Below are positions 24,605-31,655 of a stretch of DNA of 45,277 nt, piece by piece. Within the stretch, counting starts at the first letter, position 1. Each line of letters opens with the position of its first letter. Source of the DNA: Bacillota bacterium (GTDB taxonomy: Bacteria; Bacillota; Clostridia; Lachnospirales; Lachnospiraceae); contig JAEXNR010000031.1 of assembly GCA_023439505.1 (NCBI GenBank), positions 1-45,277 of the forward strand. Reading direction: 5' to 3'. The translations under genes were made by a program, and so were the position numbers. The notes below the pieces were generated by a model. The model was given only the letters and a program-made list of their open reading frames with translations, was not told where the DNA came from and did not search any database.

Positions 24605-24928
24605 TTACATGTTTGCATACTGGATGCAGAACCCCCCAAAGAAAATCCTTTTTTTAACCACTCATATCATCTTTCTCCTTGATCTGACAACATATGAAAT
24701 AATTTTTTTATTTAATCCTATATTTTTTTGTATACAATCAACAAAAATTTTCATTTGTACTGCAATGTTATCACAATATCGTTTATAATTATAAAAATAT
24801 ATTAATAATATCAAAATTATTTTAATGTATAAGTAAATTCAAGAATAAGTATTCGTTCAAAATTAAGACTAGTAAACTGTATACAAAGGTATATATTTAT
24901 CACAAGGAAAATGGGAGGAAATATGAAT
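24605..24928 (+). repeat. Direct repeat copy 2: AraC-gene leader without the gene
   Basis: Same sequence family and orientation as 19474-19791, including GGGAGG and ATGAAT. Here the frame ends after five codons (ATGAAT then TGT AAG TGG TAA). A promoter and ribosome site have therefore been copied without the regulator. Together the copies bracket about 4.8 kb holding the AraC regulator, flavoprotein, symporter and gene fragments. Homologous recombination between them could delete or amplify that segment. Confidence 0.85.
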
Positions 24929-24941
24929 TGTAAGTGGTAAA

Positions 24942-25097
24942 CTATAACCAGTAGATGAAAAGTACTTGCTGTTTACAAGTAGGTGGAAAATCTAATGTTT
25001 CATAGTTTTTGCTAAGGACAATCGCAGGATTTTTCAATACTCCCTTTGCTTTAAAACTAAAATATTCACTGTTATCTTTATTGTCATGGTTATCCAT
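24942..25097 (-). CDS. Small 51-residue ORF, unknown
   Basis: An ATG at 25097 has GGAGGACAAGCTC before it, a good ribosome site. The product starts MDNHDNKDNSEYFSFKAKGV then LKNPAIVLSKNYETLDF and ends with a Cys/Trp-containing tail. The first 30 residues look like an intact protein start; the last 15 may be foreign sequence created at the junction next to the repeat at 24928. No family recognised. A terminator (25185-25229) stands upstream, so it needs its own promoter or read-through. Confidence 0.4.
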   Translation of the reverse strand: MDNHDNKDNSEYFSFKAKGVLKNPAIVLSKNYETLDFPPTCKQQVLFIYWL

Positions 25098-25184
25098 GAG
25101 CTTGTCCTCCATTTCGTGATTTTTAAAATCTGAAAATGATGAACAAGCGGAGGTGACCGACATCTTGGAGTAATTGCGTTTAAC

Positions 25185-25229
25185 AAAAAAAGAGCGTACC
25201 AACAGACGCGATTGTCCGTTTGTATGCTC
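25185..25229 (-). terminator. Intrinsic terminator, minus strand
   Basis: The stem GAGCATACAAACGGAC paired with GTCTGTTGGTACGCTC (a few mismatches, six-base loop) is followed on the minus strand by seven Ts. It would stop transcripts arriving from the riboswitch side before the 51-residue ORF. Confidence 0.75.
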
Positions 25230-25370
25230 TCAAATTCATTTATTTCGCGTTTTACCCGTTCTGAAGGTTCGCGTCGATAGCCGCACTTCTCCCATGAACA
25301 GTACAGGCTTTTTTTGACCGTTTATCAATTAAAGCAGTACATAAAATGATGTCCGCTTCATCACGCTGGG

Positions 25371-25387
25371 CCGCTACCCGGTAGCGG
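25371..25387. repeat. Short GC-rich inverted repeat
   Basis: CCGCTAC-CCG-GTAGCGG forms a seven-pair stem with a three-base loop. It lies among the run of hairpins between the riboswitch and the small ORF and has no T-run of its own. Confidence 0.45.
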
Positions 25388-25420
25388 CTGATCATTCTTT
25401 ACGGCATGCCGAATACGCAT

Positions 25421-25454
25421 AAAAAATACCCTCCAAACCCGTAAGTCCGGAGGG
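25421..25454 (-). terminator. Intrinsic terminator, minus strand
   Basis: CCCTCC and GGAGGG (25429-25434 and 25449-25454) flank a 14-base loop with inner pairing. On the minus strand the stem is followed by TATTTTTTATG, a good U-tract. One of three hairpins that follow the riboswitch without any coding region between them. Confidence 0.65.
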
Positions 25455-25484
25455 CTTCGATTATTAATTCTGGTATGAAGACAA

Positions 25485-25519
25485 ACCCGCCAAACTCACG
25501 TTTTTTTTATTTGGCGGGT
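25485..25519. repeat. Ten-pair hairpin in the post-riboswitch region
   Basis: ACCCGCCAAA (25485-25494) is the exact complement of TTTGGCGGGT (25510-25519). The loop holds an eight-base T/A run, so it is not a canonical terminator on either strand, but the stem would be very stable. Confidence 0.55.
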
Positions 25520-25589
25520 GCCGCCTGTCTGTGTTGGCTAATATATAAGCTGTTTATATGTAAGTTTATCTTTACGAGATTTACTAATT

Positions 25590-25627
25590 TATAAAAGTAT
25601 AAAACCTGCCGTAAAAAAGGGCAGGTT
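25590..25627 (-). terminator. Terminator in the riboswitch expression platform
   Basis: AACCTGCC and GGCAGGTT (25603-25610 and 25620-25627) form an eight-pair stem with a nine-base loop, followed on the minus strand by TTATACTTTTAT. It begins about 13 bases after the riboswitch aptamer, the normal place for a ligand-controlled terminator. Confidence 0.75.
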
Positions 25628-25639
25628 CTATACATAATC

Positions 25640-25722
25640 CTACGCGGCAGCCAGGCTATCATAATGCGTCCGCACCGTAGACCCTTGGCTTTACGTCCTT
25701 GCCTTTCGACAAGTTTGCCCTT
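25640..25722 (-). ncRNA. Cyclic-di-GMP-I (GEMM-I) riboswitch aptamer
   Basis: Read on the minus strand, the segment carries the GEMM-I signature in order: GGGCAAAC, a stem capped by the tetraloop CGAAAG, GGACGTAAAGCCAAGGG, TCTACGGTGC and then GATAGCCTGGCTGCCG. These are the conserved ligand-pocket and tetraloop/receptor elements of c-di-GMP-I riboswitches, in a version typical of Clostridia. A terminator follows directly, suggesting transcriptional control. It starts about 110 bp after the ABC permease stop. No intact gene is found downstream for 540 bp, only hairpins and then a 51-residue ORF, so its original target (often adhesion, motility or chemotaxis genes) appears to have been lost. 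Confidence 0.9.
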
Positions 25723-25831
25723 AACACAACGATATTAAATTAACTTCGATGCTCGTTTCCCATATTACAACCTTATCCTTTGTCACCACCGTGCAAGGAG
25801 AAGGGACGCCCAACTGCTGATAGTCCAATTG

Positions 25832-28315
25832 TTATTCAACAGTATCAATGGAATCCACGATACTCATCTTTGCAATCTGATGTAATGGGAGGCAGGTCGC
25901 AATCAGACAAGCCACAATAGATATCGCGGTTGCCTGCAGAACGGGTTCGACCGGAAAAGCCACTAATGCAAGATTATCTGTCGCTGCCGCTCCTACGAAG
26001 ATGGTACAAATATATCCTGCTATAGCGCCAATGGTACTTGCTATTATTCCGTAATAGGCGCCTTCCCACAGAAAGGTTTTATACAGGCTTGCTGTACTCA
26101 TGCCGATAGCGCGCTGCATTCCGATTTCATTGACGCGGGTATGAATGTTGGTATAGGTCGTGTTGATAATGTTCAAAAGCCCGATCAATCCGATAAAGAG
26201 TATCAGCCCCCAGGCGAGCAGCTTGATTTGCTGATAACTTTCCTCTAATTGCTTGTCGGTATTTTGATAGGAAAGCCATCGGCTGCCTGCTGTTTGATCG
26301 CAGATTTTCTCTATTGTTTGTTCCACCGCTTGCGTATCCGCTCCGTCTTCTAAAACCGGATATAGTTCAGAATAAGTGTTTTTCCCGGTCAAATGATCAT
26401 AGACCGTATCAAAGACCACCACTTGAACACCATTTACAAAACCTTGATTGTCTAATCCTACAGCGTTACAATTTCCGAGCACTTTCAGTTCGTTATGGGC
26501 AACTGAAATGGTATCTCCCGCAGTAAAAGAAGTAGTTTCTGTTTGTTTACCTTCATAAGAAATCGCAATAGGATTTTTGACTAAGCATGCTTTTCCATCT
26601 TTTAACGCTTGTATTTCATCTTCTGTTAGCGATGGCATAAGTGCTTTAAGTCGTTCCACGTCGACGCCGACAATTTGCAGCGTTTCACTCGGCTTAAGTT
26701 TAAATCCTATTTCAATTGGCAGAATGCCGTTGCTTTCCTGCATATAAAGGTTGTATTTCAAAGTATATAGGGAAGAAACTCCTTCTTGCGATTTTAAATC
26801 CTCCACAACAGACTGTTCAAAACCTACTGGTTCATTGGTAATGGAATAATCACCTAAATGGAGTTTTTGAACGTCTTGGGAGGCGTCCAGCAATCCGGAA
26901 AAGGACTGAAGAGCTACAAATACCGTAATACTCATTACTAAAGAAAGGATTGTTATCGTGGTCCGTCCGACATTTCTCTTCAGGTTCTGCTTTGCGTATA
27001 ATGCTTCAAAATGCCGGATATGTTTCTCTTTACGATACTTTCGTTTCACTTTGCTCGTTATCCCGTTCATGGCGACGGTCGGAGAGACCTTGGCGGCATA
27101 GCGCGCCGCTGGCATGGCGGCAACGAAAGCGAATACCAAAGTAATTGCTGCGCTAATAAGCAAGGGAAGCAATTTCCCGGTGCTGTTCTGAGCAATGAGT
27201 AAGCCAAGTTCCTCTGTGTTTTGTACCATGAAAATATCCGACGAAAATAAACTTGTGGCTGCTTTTGTAATTCCGCCGGCAGATAATACACCTAAAACGG
27301 CGCCTATAGGAATGCCAATGGAGCAAAGCAGGACAAGCTGCAGCGAAACCAGGCGGTAGAGCTGTCCCTGTTGACCGCCGATTGCCCGCAAAGTTCCATA
27401 TTCTTTAATGCGTTTATTCACAGCGATTTTCAAAATATTGTATATGACAAGACCGGCAGCCAATAAGACCGACGCGCCTATAACGATACCGGCCATAACC
27501 ATGTAGGAAAAGCCGTTGATTTCTTCCGAACCGCTGTTTTCTTTATCATATGAGATACCTAAGGCGTTCAGGTAGAGCCAATTGTATTGAATGCACTTGT
27601 CGGAAACTCCTATTTTGCCGGCAAGATCATTGACCGTTTGCTGGAAACCAGGTTTATCAGCTGTACGGAAATCGGTCGAATAGACCTGATATTTGTCAGG
27701 CAGGTATTCTTGGGAGGTTCCTTGCCCCGCAATTCCGGTAACAATCCCGGAAACGTATGCGAGATAATTGCTTTTCAGAATTCCGCACAAGGTAAAATCC
27801 GCTTTATATTCGTAAGCTTCTTCGGTATCCTGAAGAAGTGAGATACTTAAATCAATAGTAATCGTATCGCCGATATCGCCGGAAAATCCTAAGTAGTCAA
27901 TAGCATCCTCAGGCAGGGCGATTTCTCCCGCTTCCTGTGGGAGACGACCACGGCTCAGCTGTGAAATGGTTGGATAAGCCGATAAACTCTGCTCGTTGAC
28001 ATATTCCCTGAGTTGTAAAGAGATCCCACTGTTTTTCAGGTCTGCCGTGCCGAGTATCATATTGCTGCCGACAAAAGAGAGTCGACTGTCTTCCTCAAGG
28101 AGCGTCTTTTGATCATTTGTCAGATTGTGAAATGTTGCATACCGGTAGCCATTCAGCGACCCGGCCTGTTGTTCTCGTAAGGCTTTAAGAATTCCCCAGG
28201 ACTGCCCGATTACAGTTGTCATCATCGTGGAAAGCACAATAGCAATCAGAATGAGCACGGATGTTATTTTTTGAGCGTTAAGCTCTTTCCACGCCAGCGC
28301 GTGATAAGATTTCAT
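25832..28315 (-). CDS. ABC transporter permease with two FtsX domains
   Basis: An 827-residue membrane protein. A helix at about 18-38 is followed by a large extracytoplasmic domain (about 40-270), helices near 275, 325 and 390, a linker, then a helix at about 458, a second extracytoplasmic domain (480-690) and three final helices. Both halves end in FtsX-type motifs (EYGTLRAIGGQQGQLYRL and EIGMQRAIGMSTASLYKT). This is the LolE/MacB-like exporter class, not an importer. It overlaps the ATPase stop by one base (TAATG), so translation is coupled. With the adjacent kinase and regulator it is probably a peptide- or antibiotic-response exporter. Confidence 0.9.
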   Translation of the reverse strand: MKSYHALAWKELNAQKITSVLILIAIVLSTMMTTVIGQSWGILKALREQQAGSLNGYRYATFHNLTNDQKTLLEEDSRLSFVGSNMILGTADLKNSGISLQLREYVNEQSLSAYPTISQLSRGRLPQEAGEIALPEDAIDYLGFSGDIGDTITIDLSISLLQDTEEAYEYKADFTLCGILKSNYLAYVSGIVTGIAGQGTSQEYLPDKYQVYSTDFRTADKPGFQQTVNDLAGKIGVSDKCIQYNWLYLNALGISYDKENSGSEEINGFSYMVMAGIVIGASVLLAAGLVIYNILKIAVNKRIKEYGTLRAIGGQQGQLYRLVSLQLVLLCSIGIPIGAVLGVLSAGGITKAATSLFSSDIFMVQNTEELGLLIAQNSTGKLLPLLISAAITLVFAFVAAMPAARYAAKVSPTVAMNGITSKVKRKYRKEKHIRHFEALYAKQNLKRNVGRTTITILSLVMSITVFVALQSFSGLLDASQDVQKLHLGDYSITNEPVGFEQSVVEDLKSQEGVSSLYTLKYNLYMQESNGILPIEIGFKLKPSETLQIVGVDVERLKALMPSLTEDEIQALKDGKACLVKNPIAISYEGKQTETTSFTAGDTISVAHNELKVLGNCNAVGLDNQGFVNGVQVVVFDTVYDHLTGKNTYSELYPVLEDGADTQAVEQTIEKICDQTAGSRWLSYQNTDKQLEESYQQIKLLAWGLILFIGLIGLLNIINTTYTNIHTRVNEIGMQRAIGMSTASLYKTFLWEGAYYGIIASTIGAIAGYICTIFVGAAATDNLALVAFPVEPVLQATAISIVACLIATCLPLHQIAKMSIVDSIDTVE

Positions 28316-28986
28316 TATGCCGTCACCTCCGAAAGAACTCCGTCCACAATGGTCAATCGGCGTTCTGCCATTCGCGCGATGCGATCATCATGGGTGATGA
28401 TGACCAGCGCTTTGCCGAATTCCTTCCGGATGTTTTTCAGAGTTTCCATGACTTCATTGCCGCTTTTGCTGTCCAAATTACCCGTGGGTTCATCCGCAAA
28501 GATGACATCCGGCTTGGCAATCAGCGCGCGAGCAATGGCGACACGTTGCTGCTGTCCTCCAGAAAGCTCGCTCGGCAGATGAGATAACCGGTTGCCTATT
28601 CCTAAAAATTCGGTGATTTGTTTCAAATGGAATTCATCAGGCTGACGCTTGTCCAGAAGTAATGGCATGATGATATTCTCTTTTGCGGTTAATACAGGCA
28701 GCAGATTGAATTGCTGAAAGATAAAGCCGATCCTTCGGCGGCGAAAGGCTGAAAGCTCCTTATCGTCCGTTTGATAAATATTCTTTCCGTCAAATGTAAC
28801 CGTACCGGAGGTTGGCGTATCTAATCCGCTGATAATATGAAGCAAGGTGCTTTTCCCGCTGCCGGAAGGCCCCATGATGGAAATAAAGTCATTTGATGTA
28901 ATTTCAAGATTAACTTTGTCAAGAGCGATTACCTTGTTCTCACCGCTCCCGTAATATTTTGATAATTCTTTTCCTTCGATTATCAT
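28315..28986 (-). CDS. ABC transporter ATP-binding protein (LolD/MacB type)
   Basis: A 223-residue ATPase. Walker A is GPSGSGKST at 39-47, the Q-loop FQQFNLLPVLT is near 90, the signature LSGGQQQRVAIARAL near 140, Walker B VIFADEPTGNLD near 162 and the switch His in ITHDDRIA. The start at 28986 is the first with a ribosome site (AAAGGAG). That site lies inside the 3' arm of the hairpin 28996-29019 with seven Ts between it and the ATG. It pairs with the permease, and its own promoter region carries the response-regulator repeats at 29029-29049. Confidence 0.95.
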   Translation of the reverse strand: MIIEGKELSKYYGSGENKVIALDKVNLEITSNDFISIMGPSGSGKSTLLHIISGLDTPTSGTVTFDGKNIYQTDDKELSAFRRRRIGFIFQQFNLLPVLTAKENIIMPLLLDKRQPDEFHLKQITEFLGIGNRLSHLPSELSGGQQQRVAIARALIAKPDVIFADEPTGNLDSKSGNEVMETLKNIRKEFGKALVIITHDDRIARMAERRLTIVDGVLSEVTA

Positions 28987-29019
28987 AAAAAAACACTCTC
29001 CTTTCGTTGATAAGGAGAG
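28987..29019 (-). promoter_or_regulatory. RBS-sequestering terminator hairpin before the ABC genes
   Basis: CTCTCCTT pairs perfectly with AAGGAGAG (28996-29003 with 29012-29019), followed on the minus strand by TG and seven Ts immediately before the ATG at 28986. It would end or silence transcripts reading in from the kinase gene. A transcript starting near 29011 from the adjacent candidate promoter would lack the 5' arm. Confidence 0.65.
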
Positions 29020-29049
29020 CATATCAGGCAATTCTCAAAAATCGCTCAA
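29018..29049 (-). promoter_or_regulatory. Response-regulator operator and candidate -10 for the ABC genes
   Basis: On the minus strand, TTGAG-CGATTT-TTGAGAATTG (29049 to 29029) is a direct repeat with 11-bp period, the standard arrangement for OmpR/PhoB-family regulators. A TATGCT -10 candidate follows at 29023-29018. The position that would be -35 matches sigmaA poorly, as expected for an activated promoter. The same repeat precedes the regulator gene at 30897-30917. Confidence 0.7.
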
Positions 29050-30197
29050 GTCTGTGAAATCTTAAATCTTGCTATTATCAAAGCTCCGTTTGAAGTGGTT
29101 TGCAATTTTAACGAACCATTGTGTTTTTCACATAATAAGCGGCAAACATATAGTCCCATTCCAAAATGTGAATTGTGTTCATTGCCTTCATCACCACGAA
29201 GAAATGGTTCGGCACCTTTTCGAAGGATTACTTGCGGAAAGCCCGGCCCGTCATCCTGTACGGACAATACAAGTGTTTCCGTATCCAGCGTTAAGCTGAT
29301 CTGTATTTTAGCTTCTGCGAATCTTTCCGCATTTGCGATCAGATTCTCCGCCACATTGAATACGATTGCCTTGTCAAGCCAAATTTCTTTTTGTCGAATT
29401 TCAAACTGTTTTTCAATTTTAATCCCGGAATCCATTGTAAGCAGGTGAATGCTGTCCGACAGCTCCTTTATTACCGTTTCCAAACTGATTGTTTGGGGAG
29501 AGCACTGCAGTTCCTCTAAGCGTTGAACGCTACTCATGGCGCCAATGTATGTTTCGATTCTTCCGGTATACTCCTCTATGAGTGATACTGAATCCTGTGC
29601 GTTTTGGGAAGACAGTGTACCACTCGATAGTCCTTTTCTCAGTATTTTTGCGGAGCCCTTCAGAACGGTTACCGGATTGCGAAGGTCATGGGAGAAAGCC
29701 GCATTGAGGCGCTTGCGTTCCTCCATTTGATGCCAAAGCTCCCGATTGTTTTTTACGAGTTCAAGTCGCATTTCCTCAAATGCAAAGCATAGCTTGCCAA
29801 GCTCGTCTTTGGAATCAGATCGAATTGAAAAATCCAAGTCGTTTTGCATAATTCGTTCTGCTCCGGTTTGTAGCTCGGCAAGGGGCTTTTTTAGTTTCAT
29901 ACGATAAAACACAAGATCGGCTGAAAGCAAGCCCGTTATCACAAAAAGAACCGGAAGTGCAAATTGTAGAATTGCCAAAGCATGATACCAAAGTGGAAGA
30001 TCGTACTCGGCTGCCGTTGGACCCAGAATTATAACACCATTACCATCAATTTTCATTTCTAATGACGTTCCATATCGCTGCAAAATATTACTGATGCCTA
30101 ATATAGAAAAGATACTAAAGATGAGGGCGATCAGCAAGAACAGCATCGTCAGGCAAAAGAATGCTTTTTTCAAACTCATCTGCTTCAGGCGTTCCAT
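29046..30197 (-). CDS. Sensor histidine kinase
   Basis: A 383-residue membrane kinase. Helices at about 10-32 and 70-92 enclose a short 35-residue external loop, as in intramembrane-sensing kinases that monitor a partner transporter. A HAMP-like linker follows (ERIMQNDLDFSIRSDSKDEL). The H-box is FSHDLRNPVTVLKG near residue 170, the N-box NVAENLIANAERFA, and G-boxes DDGPGFP and FGMGLY. The ATG at 30197 overlaps the regulator's end by 13 bp with GGGTGGG upstream. The small sensor loop suggests it may depend on the ABC permease for stimulus detection. Confidence 0.92.
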   Translation of the reverse strand: MERLKQMSLKKAFFCLTMLFLLIALIFSIFSILGISNILQRYGTSLEMKIDGNGVIILGPTAAEYDLPLWYHALAILQFALPVLFVITGLLSADLVFYRMKLKKPLAELQTGAERIMQNDLDFSIRSDSKDELGKLCFAFEEMRLELVKNNRELWHQMEERKRLNAAFSHDLRNPVTVLKGSAKILRKGLSSGTLSSQNAQDSVSLIEEYTGRIETYIGAMSSVQRLEELQCSPQTISLETVIKELSDSIHLLTMDSGIKIEKQFEIRQKEIWLDKAIVFNVAENLIANAERFAEAKIQISLTLDTETLVLSVQDDGPGFPQVILRKGAEPFLRGDEGNEHNSHFGMGLYVCRLLCEKHNGSLKLQTTSNGALIIARFKISQT

Positions 30198-30859
30198 TTA
30201 TAACCCACCCCCCATACCGTATCAATATAGCTGTGCTGAGTATACACGGATAATTTGGACCGGACTTTTCGGATATGCTCCATGATGGTATCACTGTTGC
30301 CGTCGCCGTCAATGCCCCATATAGCTTCATATATCCGTTCCCGGTCAAAGACCTGTCTGGCATTGATGGAAAGCAGCTCGACAATCTCAAATTCCTTTTT
30401 TGATAGTGGAATAGCGTTCCCGTTTACCGTTACCTCTCGCTTTAAATAATCGATGACTAGCTCATCAAAGAATCGCACAACAGACTGCTCCTGTTTTCGC
30501 TGTTCACGTCGCAAGTGTGCTTCCACGCGCGCGCCTAATTCCTCTATGTCAAAAGGCTTGACAATATAGTCGTCCGCGCCAGCCTGGAATCCAATAATTT
30601 TATCTCTGCTTTCGATGCGAGCGGTAAGAAAAAGTATTGGACAGGTGATATGTTCACGAATATGCTGGCAAACAGAAATGCCGTCCATTTCCGGCATATT
30701 AATGTCAAGCAGGATGATGTCAGGCTGGCAGGCAATTTTTTCAAGCGCTTCTTTACCATCATAAGCGGAATACACTTGGTATCCTAACATTTCAAAATAA
30801 TTCTTCATCATTTTGACGATGCCCTTTTCATCATCGACGAGTAAAATTTTATTTTTCAA
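30185..30859 (-). CDS. OmpR/PhoB-family response regulator
   Basis: A 224-residue regulator starting at a TTG codon (30859) eight bases after AGGAG; the track-length start further upstream includes that ribosome site and is rejected. The receiver domain has the acidic pair D9-D10, phospho-acceptor D52 (LLDINMPEMDG), and the switch Lys in DDYIVKPF. The C-terminal winged helix (about 130-222) is of OmpR type (KKEFEIVELLSINARQVFDR; ERIYEAIWG; HIRKVRSKL). It overlaps the kinase gene. Direct repeats upstream of this gene and of the ABC genes are its likely binding sites. Confidence 0.94.
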   Translation of the reverse strand: MKNKILLVDDEKGIVKMMKNYFEMLGYQVYSAYDGKEALEKIACQPDIILLDINMPEMDGISVCQHIREHITCPILFLTARIESRDKIIGFQAGADDYIVKPFDIEELGARVEAHLRREQRKQEQSVVRFFDELVIDYLKREVTVNGNAIPLSKKEFEIVELLSINARQVFDRERIYEAIWGIDGDGNSDTIMEHIRKVRSKLSVYTQHSYIDTVWGVGYKWNA

Positions 30860-30883
30860 ATACTGATCTCCTTTCAACCGTCA

Positions 30884-30917
30884 ATATTATTTCATACAAT
30901 TCTCAAGTTTTTCTCAA
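30884..30917 (-). promoter_or_regulatory. Response-regulator operator and candidate -10 for the regulator gene
   Basis: The minus strand reads TTGAG-AAAAAC-TTGAGAATTG (30917 to 30897), the same 11-bp-period repeat as before the ABC genes, then a TAATAT -10 candidate at 30889-30884. The ribosome site follows about 15 bases later. Autoregulation is the simple reading. Confidence 0.68.
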
Positions 30918-30918
30918 T

Positions 30919-31293
30919 TTAGCTGCAATATCCTTTGCTATTACAATTATCAATGAAAACAAAATGAGATTCTGGCTCAGTATTTGTATAAAAACCATCT
31001 TTTAATAACTTCTCCAATATTATTGTCTGCTCTTCGGTTTTAGTTCTACCCGTTTCTATCGATACGATAGGCAGTATATTATTCGGAATTCTGTAAACAT
31101 CATTATTAAATTTAGCAACCTCATCCCCGGCATAAGTTTTTTTCATAATCTTTTCATACAAAATATAGAACATCAAAGTCTCACTTGTTCGGATTGCATC
31201 CTCTATATGAAAATCCAGATACAGTTTTTCTTCCACCAGATTAATATTCTCTAACTTGTATTGCCAAATCGTGTATTGTCGTTTCTTAATCAT
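30919..31293 (-). CDS. Unknown 124-residue protein
   Basis: The ATG at 31293 has GGGGGT upstream; a longer frame from 31356 runs into the stop of the YdbC-like gene and is less likely. The product begins MIKKRQYTIWQYKLENINLV and contains VYRIPNNILPIVSIETGRTK and a C-terminal NCNSKGYCS. It is soluble and acidic, without membrane segments. I do not recognise the family. It follows the YdbC/PC4-like gene by 65 bp on the same strand. The Cys pair near the end could bind metal. Confidence 0.6.
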   Translation of the reverse strand: MIKKRQYTIWQYKLENINLVEEKLYLDFHIEDAIRTSETLMFYILYEKIMKKTYAGDEVAKFNNDVYRIPNNILPIVSIETGRTKTEEQTIILEKLLKDGFYTNTEPESHFVFIDNCNSKGYCS

Positions 31294-31358
31294 TATCACG
31301 TACCCCCATAAGTCCTTAATATAAAATAGAGCCGAAGTTTCCTCCAGCCCTACCATTG

Positions 31359-31577
31359 CTACTCTATCGTAATCAAGATTTCTTTTAGTTTCATAACCTC
31401 ATCTTTGGTCAGAGTTGTACCCTTGCCCATCTTTTCATGTTCTGGTGCCCAGTCACGAATGTCGTACTTAGGCTCACCTCCATTCCAACTGATGAGATTT
31501 AGTTCTTTACTCCAACCTTTTGCATTCTCGGATAACACTCCGATTTCTTTAATTATGTCGTATTTAATGTCTGGCAT
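31359..31577 (-). CDS. YdbC/PC4-like single-stranded-nucleic-acid-binding protein
   Basis: A 72-residue protein closely following the Firmicute YdbC pattern: IIKEIGVLSENAKGWSKELN, ISWNGGEPKYDIRDW and EKMGKGTTLTKDEV. YdbC is a bacterial relative of the eukaryotic PC4 coactivator: four curved strands and a helix forming a dimer that binds single-stranded DNA. The length is normal. AAAGGAATC precedes the start. Such genes are common in mobile or accessory regions, which agrees with the helicase and transposase pieces just upstream. Confidence 0.85.
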   Translation of the reverse strand: MPDIKYDIIKEIGVLSENAKGWSKELNLISWNGGEPKYDIRDWAPEHEKMGKGTTLTKDEVMKLKEILITIE

Positions 31578-31655
31578 ACATGATTCCTTTCTAATAATTA
31601 TCTATTTCAAGCTATTCTCGAAACAATCGAGATGTTTTGATACATAAATTCATTA

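Noticed and set aside
24274..24657. 127-residue plus-strand ORF over the M24 fragment and repeat copy 2
   Set aside because: Antisense to recognisable peptidase sequence and crosses a recombination joint; no family match.
25360..25520. CRISPR-like or tandem repeat array among the hairpins after the riboswitch
   Set aside because: The hairpins differ in sequence and size and are not regularly spaced; they are separate terminators or stems.
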